Shown here: positions 1 to 7,788 of the stretch, one piece after another | Position numbering within the stretch: position 1 is the first letter of the stretch | Layout: every line of letters begins with the position of its first letter | Source: Clostridia bacterium | GTDB lineage: Bacteria > Bacillota > Clostridia > Christensenellales > Borkfalkiaceae | Reading direction: 5' to 3' | Length of the DNA stretch: 64,000 bases | NCBI GenBank assembly: GCA_017457225.1 | Contig: JAFTHW010000013.1 | Span: forward strand, 1-64,000 | Made by a program: the position numbers and the translations under genes | Notes under the pieces: model-generated | Told to the model about the DNA's origin: nothing | Database searches by the model: none | Seen by the model: the letters and a program-made list of their open reading frames with translations, nothing else

Positions 1-3
1 CAT
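1..3 (-). CDS. Start codon of a gene running off the left edge
   Basis: Only the ATG (reverse complement of positions 1-3) lies in the window. It is preceded by an excellent ribosome binding site, AAGGAGG, about seven bases upstream, and by a promoter at 54-82. The product cannot be known from this window. The gene points the same way as the msmX-like gene at 190-1623 but has its own promoter. Confidence 0.55.
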
Positions 4-53
4 TTTGAATGTCCTCCTTTTGGTTTTTATTTTGGGTTTGCAGACCTCAATTT

Positions 54-82
54 ATTATACCAAAAGGAGTTTCTATTTTCAA
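54..82 (-). promoter_or_regulatory. Housekeeping promoter for the gene leaving the left edge
   Basis: Reading the minus strand: -35 TTGAAA (77-82), 17-base spacer, -10 TATAAT (54-59). Confidence 0.7.
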
Positions 83-142
83 GAATTATATGTTTAACAT
101 TTTCTGAACCCCGCGTCTAACGCGGGGTATTCTTTATACAAC

Positions 143-177
143 AAAAAACCGCTCCTCGTCACCAAGGAGCGGTTTTT
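143..177 (-). terminator. Terminator after the msmX-like gene
   Basis: A strong stem (AACCGCTCCT pairing with AGGAGCGGTT) is flanked by A and T runs, so it can terminate in either direction. It sits 13 bases past the stop of the minus-strand ABC ATPase. A second GC-rich hairpin (109-127, CCCCGCG/CGCGGGG) lies just beyond without a clear T run. Confidence 0.8.
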
Positions 178-189
178 CTTTACAAACGA

Positions 190-1623
190 TTAGTCGTTCT
201 TTTCTTCGTTGGACTCTTCCACAACGGGAGCTTCCGTTTCTTCAACGACCGGCTCTGCAGCAGCGGTAGCTTGCGCAGCTTGTTCAGCGGCTTTCGCTTC
301 TTTTCTCGCAGCAATCTTCGCCATTCTTGCTTCTTTTCTATCCGCAGCTTTCATTTCTCTCGTTACGACGCGAGCCGCGCTGATACGCTCACGCATTTCC
401 TGCGGTGTGGGAGGCACGAACGCCGAACCTTCCGCATTTTCGGGAATCACTTCGTAACCCTCGTCTCTTTCGAGCATCGAAGCTTCCGTTTCGCCGTCGA
501 ACATATGAATATGATGCGCGTCGAATGCAAGCTCGATAACTTCGTTCAAAGATACGATCGCACGGCTGGAGATCTTTGCAATCAACTGCGTCGTGTTGTC
601 AACGACGGAGCTTTCCTTCGTGTAATCCAATTCGCAATATACCTGCGTTTCCGCACCGAGTTTTTCAATAACTTCAACACGCGCTTTTACGACGGTCTCA
701 GGAGAGTTCGCAATGAACATCTGGTCCTGGTGAATATCTTCGGGACGAACGCCCATCGTGATCAATTTACCGGTATCGAGATACTCGTTAATATTCTTGA
801 TTCTGCTAACGATGGTCTTGGGCAACGCGATCTTATTGTTGCCGATAAAGTTCACGTAAACTTTACCGTTTTCAGACGTAAGCGTGCTCTCTTTGAAGAA
901 GTTCATCTGAGGCGTACCGATGAAGCCTGCAACGAACAAGTTGATGGGATAATCGTACAAGTTCTGAGGCGTATCTACCTGCTGCATAAAACCGTCTTTC
1001 ATAACAACGATTCTCGTACCCATCGTCATAGCCTCGATCTGGTCGTGCGTAACGTAAATGAACGTCGTAGCCAGACGGGTATGGAGTTTGGAAATTTCCG
1101 TTCTCATAGAAGCACGGAGTTTTGCGTCAAGGTTGGACAAAGGCTCGTCGAGCAAGAATACCTTAGGCTCACGAACGATCGTACGACCGAGCGCAACACG
1201 TTGACGCTGACCGCCGGACAATGCCTTGGGTTTTCTGGAAAGGTAGTCGGTAATACTGAGGATTTCAGCAGCCGCTCTTACTTTCTGGTCGATAATTTCC
1301 TTGGGTACTTTACGAAGCTTCAAACCGAACGCCATATTATCGTAAACGGACATATGGGGATACAACGCGTAGTTCTGGAATACCATCGCGATGTCTCTAT
1401 CTTTCGGTACGACTTCGTTCATCAATTTGCCGTCGATATACAATTCGCCGTCCGAAATTTCTTCCAAACCTGCGATCATACGAAGCGTCGTGGATTTACC
1501 ACAACCCGAAGGACCTACGAATACGATGAATTCCTTGTCGTGAATATCCAAACAGAAGTTGAATACCGCCTGTACACCGTTGGGATATACTTTATCGATA
1601 TTTTTGAGTAACAATCCTGACAT
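190..1623 (-). CDS. msmX: Sugar ABC transporter ATP-binding protein, MsmX/UgpC type
   Basis: A 477-residue cytoplasmic ATPase that energises carbohydrate importers. Walker A GPSGCGKST lies at residues 37-45, the LSGGQ signature at 135-139 and Walker B VFLLDE at 155-160, followed by the C-terminal TOBE/OB region found in MalK, UgpC and MsmX. No permease or binding-protein genes are adjacent, which fits the known habit of Firmicute MsmX of serving several importers. The start follows GGAGGG at eight bases. Unusually, about 85 extra C-terminal residues (from about 390) form a charged Ala/Glu/Lys-rich tail, whereas family members usually end near 370-380. Confidence 0.93.
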   Translation of the reverse strand: MSGLLLKNIDKVYPNGVQAVFNFCLDIHDKEFIVFVGPSGCGKSTTLRMIAGLEEISDGELYIDGKLMNEVVPKDRDIAMVFQNYALYPHMSVYDNMAFGLKLRKVPKEIIDQKVRAAAEILSITDYLSRKPKALSGGQRQRVALGRTIVREPKVFLLDEPLSNLDAKLRASMRTEISKLHTRLATTFIYVTHDQIEAMTMGTRIVVMKDGFMQQVDTPQNLYDYPINLFVAGFIGTPQMNFFKESTLTSENGKVYVNFIGNNKIALPKTIVSRIKNINEYLDTGKLITMGVRPEDIHQDQMFIANSPETVVKARVEVIEKLGAETQVYCELDYTKESSVVDNTTQLIAKISSRAIVSLNEVIELAFDAHHIHMFDGETEASMLERDEGYEVIPENAEGSAFVPPTPQEMRERISAARVVTREMKAADRKEARMAKIAARKEAKAAEQAAQATAAAEPVVEETEAPVVEESNEEKND

Positions 1624-1667
1624 AAATTTTTTCCCTCCAAATACGGAATTTATTTTTCGATACTACT

Positions 1668-1696
1668 ATTTTACCACTCTAAACGTAAAATAACAA
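1668..1696 (-). promoter_or_regulatory. Promoter of the msmX-like gene
   Basis: Minus-strand -35 TTGTTA (1691-1696), 17-base spacer, -10 TAAAAT (1668-1673). Confidence 0.65.
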
Positions 1697-1725
1697 GCGT
1701 TTTTACACCAAAACTTCCATTTTAC

Positions 1726-1746
1726 TTTTGTGCAAGTTGCACAAAA
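1726..1746. promoter_or_regulatory. 21-bp perfect palindrome, candidate operator
   Basis: TTTTGTGCAA, one central G, then TTGCACAAAA: ten-base arms with perfect symmetry. It lies 30 bp upstream of the msmX -35 element and about 55 bp upstream of the divergent promoter at 1801. The symmetry suggests a dimeric repressor or activator site (LacI-like spacing is one possibility). No candidate regulator gene is adjacent. Confidence 0.5.
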
Positions 1747-1800
1747 AATTTTTTCCTCTTTATAAACTTCCTCTCTCGTCATTCTGTTTTTAGAAAACTC

Positions 1801-1829
1801 TTGACTTTTACCGACTTTTTTGGTATAAT
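1801..1829 (+). promoter_or_regulatory. Promoter of the amidohydrolase-pepT operon
   Basis: -35 TTGACT (1801-1806), 17-base spacer, -10 TATAAT (1824-1829). Confidence 0.8.
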
Positions 1830-1857
1830 TTACCCAAAGAAAAAAGGAGCGTTTTTT

Positions 1858-2643
1858 ATGAAATTTGAAACGATCGACTTCCATACTCACCCGTTTCCGA
1901 CTCGGGAATACAATATTTGCAACCACATTGATTGGTGCAATATGTCGGTGGAAAACAGCGAAAAGACGATGCGAGGGCTCGGCGTGAACAAAATGTGCGG
2001 CTCGGTCATTCGCATAGACGAGTTAAAAGAAAACGAAACGTGGTGGGACCGCATTCGGGAATGTAACGACGCCGCGTTGGAGCTCAAAAAACAGTACGGT
2101 GATTTTTACGTCCCCGGTTTCCACGTTCACCCCGATTACGTAGCGGAATCCATTACAGAAATCGATAGAATGCGCGCGCAGGGAATCCGCCTCATCGGAG
2201 AACTCGTCCCCTATCTTATGGGTTGGCAACACTACCACGGCAACGGTATGGACGAGATTTTAGAGTACGCGGCGGAAAAGAATATGATCGTCAGCATCCA
2301 CGCAATGGACAACGACGATATGGACGAAATGGTCAAGGCTCACCCGAACACCGTGATCGTCGCCGCGCACCCCAACGAATACGACGATTTTATGCGCCAT
2401 ATCGCTCGAATGAAAATGAGTAAAAATTATTATCTCGACTTGTCCGGTTACGGCTTATTCCGTCACGGAATGCTCCGTCGCGCAATCGACGAAGTGGGCG
2501 CAGACCGCATTTTGTACGGCTCCGACTTCCCCACCTGCAACCCCGCTATGTATCTCGGCGGAGTGGTATTGGACGAACTCGTAACCGACGAAGAAAAGGA
2601 GTTGATCCTCGCAGGCAACGCGAAACGCTTGTTGGAGTTATGA
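1858..2643 (+). CDS. Amidohydrolase family metal-dependent hydrolase
   Basis: A 261-residue TIM-barrel hydrolase of the amidohydrolase_2 type. The N-terminal DFHTH (residues 7-11) is the classic metal-binding HxH. Further His/Asp motifs follow: HVHPD, SIHAMD, AAHPNEYD and, near the C-terminus, YGSDFP, which holds the typical strand-8 Asp. The substrate is not evident; relatives include decarboxylases and hydrolases. The chosen ATG follows AAAGGAG and the consensus promoter, while an in-frame upstream ATG at 1801 would overlap that promoter. The stop is one base from the pepT start, so the two genes are cotranscribed. Confidence 0.85.
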   Translation: MKFETIDFHTHPFPTREYNICNHIDWCNMSVENSEKTMRGLGVNKMCGSVIRIDELKENETWWDRIRECNDAALELKKQYGDFYVPGFHVHPDYVAESITEIDRMRAQGIRLIGELVPYLMGWQHYHGNGMDEILEYAAEKNMIVSIHAMDNDDMDEMVKAHPNTVIVAAHPNEYDDFMRHIARMKMSKNYYLDLSGYGLFRHGMLRRAIDEVGADRILYGSDFPTCNPAMYLGGVVLDELVTDEEKELILAGNAKRLLEL

Positions 2644-2644
2644 T

Positions 2645-3856
2645 ATGACGGTTACGGAAAGATTTCTCAAATACGTGCAGATCGACACCCAGTCCGACCC
2701 CGAAACAGGGACGCACCCCTCCACGAAAAAGCAGTTCGATCTTGCAAAAATTTTGGTAGACGAGCTCCACTCTCTCGGCTTAAGAAACGCCTATTGTGAC
2801 GAGCATTGTTACGTGTACGCGCACCTGCCTGCCACCAAACCCAATTTGCCCGCGCTCGGATTTATCGCACATATGGACACCGAGCCCGTTTGCTCGGGCA
2901 AAGACGTCCATCCAAGCGTAGTGAAGTACACAGGCGGCGACGTCGTCCTGAAAAACGGCAAAACCATTTCGGAACAGGAATTCCCTATTTTAAAGGAGTA
3001 CGTCGGTCAAGACTTAATCGTAACGGACGGAACGACTCTGCTCGGCGCAGACGATAAAGCAGGCGTTGCGGAGATTATGACCGCGGTAGAATATCTCGTC
3101 GCCCACCCCGAAATCAAGCACGGAAAAATCGGGATCGCGTTTACGCCTGACGAAGAGATTGGCGAGGGCGCGTCGCTATTCGACGTCAAGGACTTCGGTT
3201 GCGATTACGCCTATACCGTGGACGGGGAAGAGCTGGGCGAACTCGGCTACGAAACGTTCAACGCGGCGGAAGCCGTAATCACGCTGACAGGCAAGAATAT
3301 CCACCCCGGCGCGGCGAAAGGAAAAATGATCAACTGCGCCCTAATCGCAGGCGAATTCCTTGCGGCTCTGCCCAAGGACGAGATTCCGGCAAAGACCGAG
3401 GGCAAGCAAGGCTTCTACCACGTCGGCGAAGTCCACGCGGAGGTAGAAAGCGGCAAAATCTCCCTGATCATTCGCGACCACGATATGGAGCGTTTCCAAG
3501 CTCGTAAAGCGTTCGTGGACGGAGTTTGTCAAACACTGCAATCCACGTACGGAGCGGACTCCGTTCGCTGGACGATACGGGATCAATATTATAACTGTTA
3601 CGAAAAGATCAAAGAGCATTTCCATTTGATTAAAAACGCGCGTAAGGCGTACGAAGCGGCGGGAGTCCCCGTCAAGGAAGCGCCCGTTCGCGGCGGAACG
3701 GACGGTTGCACGTTGTCGTTTATGGGCTTGCCCTGTCCCAACCTGTTCACGGGCGGCTTAAACGCCCATTCGGTAAGGGAATTTATCCCCATCCCCTCGA
3801 TGAAAAAAGCAACGCAAGTGATTTTAAACCTGATTAAATTGTACGCGGAATCATAA
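2645..3856 (+). CDS. pepT: Peptidase T (tripeptide aminopeptidase)
   Basis: A 403-residue M20-family zinc aminopeptidase that removes the N-terminal residue from tripeptides in the cytoplasm. Visible signatures are FIAHMDTEP (metal-binding His76 and catalytic Asp78), LGADDKAG (bridging Asp near 136), PDEEIGEG (catalytic Glu170/Glu171) and VRGGTDGC before the C-terminal metal-binding His region. The length is normal for PepT. It begins one base after the amidohydrolase stop and is followed by a strong terminator. Confidence 0.95.
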   Translation: MTVTERFLKYVQIDTQSDPETGTHPSTKKQFDLAKILVDELHSLGLRNAYCDEHCYVYAHLPATKPNLPALGFIAHMDTEPVCSGKDVHPSVVKYTGGDVVLKNGKTISEQEFPILKEYVGQDLIVTDGTTLLGADDKAGVAEIMTAVEYLVAHPEIKHGKIGIAFTPDEEIGEGASLFDVKDFGCDYAYTVDGEELGELGYETFNAAEAVITLTGKNIHPGAAKGKMINCALIAGEFLAALPKDEIPAKTEGKQGFYHVGEVHAEVESGKISLIIRDHDMERFQARKAFVDGVCQTLQSTYGADSVRWTIRDQYYNCYEKIKEHFHLIKNARKAYEAAGVPVKEAPVRGGTDGCTLSFMGLPCPNLFTGGLNAHSVREFIPIPSMKKATQVILNLIKLYAES

Positions 3857-3870
3857 AAAACGCGAAAAGC

Positions 3871-3910
3871 AGCGGAGCGTAGGAAATTTTCCTACGCTCC
3901 GCTTTTATTT
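3871..3910 (+). terminator. Terminator after pepT
   Basis: A near-perfect hairpin (AGCGGAGCGTAGG with its complement) is followed by TTTTATTTT. Confidence 0.85.
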
Positions 3911-3937
3911 TCCCTTAACTTCGCCGTAGGCGAAATA

Positions 3938-5323
3938 TCACCCTTCGCAAAACATCGCTACGACAATCTCTCCGTTTTCGTCATAATACCAATAATTTCC
4001 GCCGTCCATCGGCACGTCCGCTTGCGTTTCCACGTAATAATACCACGTTGCGGATTGCAGCGAATCGTTGTCGGCTTTCACGTCGATCAACGCTTTCTCT
4101 TCCGCCGTGCCGCCGTAATATACGCTTTCCATTTTAAAGAGCCAATGGAATGCCGCCGCGTCTATCGTCGTCATATTCTTACCGAAAACCAAGCTACGAA
4201 GCGACTCGCATTCTCTAAACGCCCTATAACCGATCTCCGTTACCCCATCGGGTATATACAGTGTTTGCAGTCGTTTACATACGCAAAACGCATCCGACCC
4301 AATCGACTGCAAATCTTCGCCGAGCGTGACGCTCGTCAAATTTTCACAATTCGAAAACGTAGCGCTTGCAATCGCCGTTACGCCTTTACCGATCTTTGCT
4401 TCCGTCAGAGCCGAACAACCACTCAACGCGCCCACGCCCAACGTCGTTACGCCATCGGGAATCGTTATGGATTTGAACGCGCAACCGGCAAAAGCGCTAT
4501 CTCCTATCGTTTTTACACTCTCGGGAATCGCGATACTCGCCATGCTTTCGCACAAGAAAAACGCAGAATCGTCAATCGTGAAGACGCCACTCCCAATCGT
4601 AACGTTTTTTAAAGCGCTACAATGGGAAAATGCGCTCACACCAACCGTCGCAACGGTATCGGGAATCACCACGGTCTCCAAAGTCGTACAAGCCCCAAAG
4701 GCGTATTCGCCAATCGTGTTTACCGCCGTTCCTATTTGTATATTCTTCAACTTATCACATTCACAAAAAGCGTTTTTCGAGATTTCGGTCAACGAATTCC
4801 CAATCGTTACGCTTTCGAGGTTGTCGCAATGAGAGAACGCGCCCTCTCCAAGCTCTACGACGCTGTCGGGAATCGCCACGCCCGTGAGCGCGCCACAACC
4901 AGCGAACGCATCCACGCCAATCGTCGTTACGCTGTTAGGAATCGTAATACTCGTCAAAGCGGAGCAATTCCGAAAAGCGGATTCCCTTATACTCTTCACG
5001 CTGTTAGGAATCGTAATACTCGTCCAACAATCCACTCCCCAAAACGCCTCTTTATCGATAGCGGTTACAGGCAAGCCTTGATACGTATCCAAGATCACGA
5101 TCTCCGTTTTTTCAGCGTCCCATTGAACACTACCAACTACTTTAGCGTACGTTCCGTCCTCGGATACGGCATATTTTACGCCCTCAATATCCCCGAATAT
5201 CGACGAACTGCTCTCCTCGCCCGTTCCGCCGAGTAGCATATCGCAACCGCCCAAACCAATCAAGCTCAAACTAGCCGTGATACACACAAGTATCGCCACT
5301 AAAAATTTTTTACTCTTTTTCAT
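3938..5323 (-). CDS. BspA-like leucine-rich-repeat surface lipoprotein
   Basis: A 461-residue secreted protein. The N-terminus has Lys residues, a hydrophobic stretch and the lipobox LGGC, so it should be lipid-anchored. From about residue 85 to 400 it carries a run of roughly 23-residue LRR_5 repeats of the form AF-x2-C-x2-L-x2-I-x-IP-x-SV. The start at 5323 (MKKSKK) is chosen because it gives a proper signal peptide; the longer in-frame reading has none. Such repeats occur in gut Firmicute adhesins, and the ligand is unknown. It is the last gene of a likely tyrS-yigZ-lipoprotein unit, starting 12 bases after the yigZ stop. Confidence 0.88.
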   Translation of the reverse strand: MKKSKKFLVAILVCITASLSLIGLGGCDMLLGGTGEESSSSIFGDIEGVKYAVSEDGTYAKVVGSVQWDAEKTEIVILDTYQGLPVTAIDKEAFWGVDCWTSITIPNSVKSIRESAFRNCSALTSITIPNSVTTIGVDAFAGCGALTGVAIPDSVVELGEGAFSHCDNLESVTIGNSLTEISKNAFCECDKLKNIQIGTAVNTIGEYAFGACTTLETVVIPDTVATVGVSAFSHCSALKNVTIGSGVFTIDDSAFFLCESMASIAIPESVKTIGDSAFAGCAFKSITIPDGVTTLGVGALSGCSALTEAKIGKGVTAIASATFSNCENLTSVTLGEDLQSIGSDAFCVCKRLQTLYIPDGVTEIGYRAFRECESLRSLVFGKNMTTIDAAAFHWLFKMESVYYGGTAEEKALIDVKADNDSLQSATWYYYVETQADVPMDGGNYWYYDENGEIVVAMFCEG

Positions 5324-5334
5324 CAAGTATCCCC

Positions 5335-5973
5335 TTATTCTTTTATTTGAAACGGCGCGTAATACTCCTCCCCTCGCCGTAACGTTACCCGACCTTGCAT
5401 ATAATCCGTAAACCCTGCGCAAAACTTCTCCTCGTCCGCTTTTTTCACGGCAACCGTGAAACTCGCTTTCGCCCCGTAATCACAAGAAAGTAGGGAGCAG
5501 GGTTGCGACGAAATGTATTTTTGCGCTCCGTCCACGCCCGTGTATTCCACCTCGGCGCAGTACTCTACACACATTTCAAGACTGCGAATATCCGCGCCGT
5601 CCAAATTCTCCGCCGCCGAGGACGAGTACGCCCGAACGAGTCCGCCCGCGCCCAACTTCACCCCCCCGAAATACCGCACGACCGCCACGGCTGTTTCGTA
5701 GAGTTTTTTGTTTTTTAAAACCTCCAAAATGGGCACGCCCGCCGTGCCCTGCGGTTCTCCGTCGTCCGAAAAGCGTTGCAGATTCCCTATCTTATCTGCA
5801 ATAAACGCGTAACAACAATGGTTGGCAAGGGAGTGCTGAGATCGAATCTCCGCAAGAAACGCGCGCGCCTCTTCCTCACTCTCTACGTGCGCGCTGTACG
5901 TGAGGAATCGGGACCGTTCTATTACTTTTTCACTCTCGTGACGGGCATACACCGTCCGCACGCTCTTTTCCAT
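5335..5973 (-). CDS. yigZ: YigZ/IMPACT family protein (UPF0029)
   Basis: A 212-residue cytoplasmic protein of the YigZ/YvyE family. Diagnostic strings are SDDGEPQGTAG, then VVRYFGGVKLGAGGLVRAY, in the N-terminal ribosomal S5 fold domain 2-like region. The C-terminal domain is more variable. The function in bacteria is poorly defined; links to translation or proteolysis come from eukaryotic IMPACT relatives. It lies 29 bases downstream of tyrS on the same strand, so it is probably cotranscribed. Confidence 0.9.
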   Translation of the reverse strand: MEKSVRTVYARHESEKVIERSRFLTYSAHVESEEEARAFLAEIRSQHSLANHCCYAFIADKIGNLQRFSDDGEPQGTAGVPILEVLKNKKLYETAVAVVRYFGGVKLGAGGLVRAYSSSAAENLDGADIRSLEMCVEYCAEVEYTGVDGAQKYISSQPCSLLSCDYGAKASFTVAVKKADEEKFCAGFTDYMQGRVTLRRGEEYYAPFQIKE

Positions 5974-6002
5974 CGCGTTCTCCTTATCGGATTATTTTAC
6001 CA

Positions 6003-7199
6003 TTACTTTACCACCACTTTCAAATGCACTTTTTTACCCTTGTGCAACACGAACTCTTTCGCAGGGATCGGAGCGTTCGCATCCGTCACTTTACTATCGT
6101 CCACGGAAACGCCGCCCTGTTCAATGAGCCTTCTCGCTTCCCCTTTCGATTTCGCAACGCCCGTTGCCACCATCGCGTCTACAATCGTGACTACGTCCGA
6201 AACTTCCTTCGTCAACAGCTCCGCGTCGCTACCGCCGAACGCCGCCTGCGCTTGGCTTTGCGCAAGGTTCGCCTTCTCTTCGCCGTGCACTTCTTTCGTG
6301 AGCTCGTATGCAAGGCGTTCTTTCGCTTTATTGATCCGCTCGTCACGGTTGGCGCAAAGCGCTTCGATCTCGGACACGGGCAAGAACGTAAGGAGCTTCA
6401 TACACTTCTCCACGTCGTCGTCCGCAATATTTCTCCAATACTGATAGAATTCGTAAGGAGTCGTCTTATTCTCGTCTAACCACACCGCGCCTTTCGCCGT
6501 TTTTCCCATCTTCTTTCCGTCCGAAGTCGTCAAAAGGGTAAACGTCATCGCGTATACGGGAGTCTGCTCTTTTCTTCTGATCAGATCCACGCCGCCGAGC
6601 ATATTGCTCCATTGATCGTCACCGCCGAGCTCCAACACGCAACCGTATTTTTTATACAAAACGAGGAAATCGTAACTCTGCATCAACATATAATTGAATT
6701 CGAGGAACGAAAGTCCTCTTTCCAAACGTTGTTTAAAGCACTCCGCCGTCAGCATTTTATTAACGGAGAAATGCGTACCGACTTCTCTTAAAAAGTCGAT
6801 ATAGTTGAGATTGAGCAACCAATCGCCGTTATCCACGACGATCGCGGCGTTTTCGCCCTCGAAGTCCACGAATCTAGACATTTGCTTTTTGAAACATTCG
6901 ACGTTATGACGAATGGTTTCTTTCGTCATCATCGAACGCATATCCGTTCTACCCGACGGATCGCCGACCATCGCCGTGCCGCCGCCGATGAGTACGATGG
7001 GTCTATGTCCCGCCTTTTGCATATGATGCATAGCGATCAGTTGCATAAAGTGTCCTACGTGCAACGAGTCCGCCGTGGGATCGAATCCGATATAAAAAGG
7101 CACGCTCTCTTTCCCGAGCTTTTCATACAATTCCTCTTCATACACCGTTTGTTTTACGAATCCCCTTTCTCTTAAGGTATCCATTACGTTGACTGCCAT
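6003..7199 (-). CDS. tyrS: Tyrosyl-tRNA synthetase
   Basis: A 398-residue class I aminoacyl-tRNA synthetase that charges tRNA-Tyr. HVGH (residues 47-50) is the HIGH motif and GKKMGKT near residue 228 is the KMSKS loop, here in the KMGKT form seen in some Firmicute TyrRS. GGDDQW is the tyrosine/tRNA pocket and a C-terminal S4 RNA-binding domain follows. The start at 7199 follows GGGAGAAAGAG; the in-frame extension to 7268 runs through the attenuator hairpin and is rejected. Regulation appears to be through the 180-base leader, which encodes a tyrosine-rich peptide and a 12-bp hairpin. Confidence 0.95.
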   Translation of the reverse strand: MAVNVMDTLRERGFVKQTVYEEELYEKLGKESVPFYIGFDPTADSLHVGHFMQLIAMHHMQKAGHRPIVLIGGGTAMVGDPSGRTDMRSMMTKETIRHNVECFKKQMSRFVDFEGENAAIVVDNGDWLLNLNYIDFLREVGTHFSVNKMLTAECFKQRLERGLSFLEFNYMLMQSYDFLVLYKKYGCVLELGGDDQWSNMLGGVDLIRRKEQTPVYAMTFTLLTTSDGKKMGKTAKGAVWLDENKTTPYEFYQYWRNIADDDVEKCMKLLTFLPVSEIEALCANRDERINKAKERLAYELTKEVHGEEKANLAQSQAQAAFGGSDAELLTKEVSDVVTIVDAMVATGVAKSKGEARRLIEQGGVSVDDSKVTDANAPIPAKEFVLHKGKKVHLKVVVK

Positions 7200-7244
7200 A
7201 CTCTCTTTCTCCCGTTTGCATTTAAATTTCTTTCGATTATGATA

Positions 7245-7275
7245 AAACGGTTTGCGTATGCTGCGCAAACCGTTT
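7245..7275 (-). terminator. Attenuator-like hairpin in the tyrS leader
   Basis: A perfect 12-bp stem (AAACGGTTTGCG) with a seven-base loop is followed on the minus strand by TTTTATCAT. The T tract is short, so termination may be partial or conditional. It lies between the leader ORF and the tyrS start. Confidence 0.6.
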
Positions 7276-7315
7276 GCTTCCTTTTTTGGAAAGGGACGAT
7301 CTTACGCGCGAAAAC

Positions 7316-7384
7316 TCACTTACCGTAGCGGTAGGCGTACGCGAAGATATGATACCGTCCGTTTTCTCTCATAAAGTTTCTCAT
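7316..7384 (-). CDS. Tyrosine-rich leader peptide of tyrS (candidate)
   Basis: A 22-codon ORF starting about where transcription should begin, 9-10 bases past a good -10 element. It reads MRNFMRENGRYHIFAYAYRY then GK and stop, with four tyrosines in the last twelve residues. A second in-frame ATG (7372) would give 18 residues. There is no clear Shine-Dalgarno, so translation would be leaderless or use the inner ATG. The codon bias matches the amino acid of the downstream synthetase, as in classical ribosome-mediated attenuation. Downstream, GGACG and ATCTT in the leader can pair with AAGAT-CGTCC, enclosing the Tyr codons. Confidence 0.6.
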   Translation of the reverse strand: MRNFMRENGRYHIFAYAYRYGK

Positions 7385-7393
7385 AACACTTTT

Positions 7394-7422
7394 AGTGTAC
7401 TACTTTTTTCACATTCCGTCAA
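7394..7422 (-). promoter_or_regulatory. Promoter of tyrS and its leader
   Basis: Minus-strand -35 TTGACG (7417-7422), 17-base spacer, -10 TACACT (7394-7399). Confidence 0.65.
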
Positions 7423-7477
7423 GCGTTTTGACAAAGCTTCTCTCTCAAATACGCAAATTTCTTTTCATTTTCCCGCC

Positions 7478-7666
7478 TCACGCTTCCAAAACAGGCGCTA
7501 CGGTAGATACGCCCCCGACAAAGATCAACGAAGCGTATAAATCTTTGAGCGACTCCTCCCGCGTTTGTTCTTGAAGCCGACGAAAAAGCTCCGCGTTAAT
7601 GCCCGCCGCTTTTTCTCTCATCCTCTTCTCCTCCAATTCCGTTACGTATTTGTCAAACTTCGTCAT
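7478..7666 (-). CDS. Small hypothetical protein, 62 aa
   Basis: No family recognised. The start at 7666 is supported by AGGGGAG seven bases upstream. The protein is mostly charged and probably helical in its first 45 residues (Glu/Lys/Arg-rich) and ends in a short hydrophobic stretch (LIFVGGVSTVAPVLEA). It lies divergently to the WYL regulator with overlapping promoter regions and ends before the tyrS promoter, so it may be a small target or partner of that regulator. Confidence 0.55.
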   Translation of the reverse strand: MTKFDKYVTELEEKRMREKAAGINAELFRRLQEQTREESLKDLYASLIFVGGVSTVAPVLEA

Positions 7667-7716
7667 AGTTATCTCCCCTTTCCTAAAATTTTCACTTGTA
7701 TTATACAGCGTATAAC

Positions 7717-7745
7717 TTGACAATATCTGTCAGGTATGATAAAAT
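7717..7745 (+). promoter_or_regulatory. Promoter of the WYL regulator with an embedded inverted repeat
   Basis: -35 TTGACA (7717-7722), 17-base spacer, -10 TAAAAT (7740-7745). TGACA-ATATC-TGTCA (7718-7732) is an inverted repeat covering the -35, placed to be an autoregulatory operator. A TATAAT for the opposite strand lies at 7700-7705. Confidence 0.6.
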
Positions 7746-7788
7746 AATTTTAAAATTTTGAAATATTTTTTGAGGAGTTTCGTCTTTT

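Noticed and set aside
271..1611. A 446-codon plus-strand frame across the msmX gene
   Set aside because: Complementary-strand artefact of a conserved ATPase gene.
4300..5060. Tandem DNA repeats or a CRISPR-like array in the lipoprotein gene
   Set aside because: The periodicity is the codon-level trace of roughly 23-residue leucine-rich repeats; spacers and a conserved direct repeat are absent.
7200..7390. T-box riboswitch as the tyrS leader
   Set aside because: TAC codons are present, but the conserved T-box sequence and antiterminator are not visible; the Tyr-rich ORF plus hairpin fits better.
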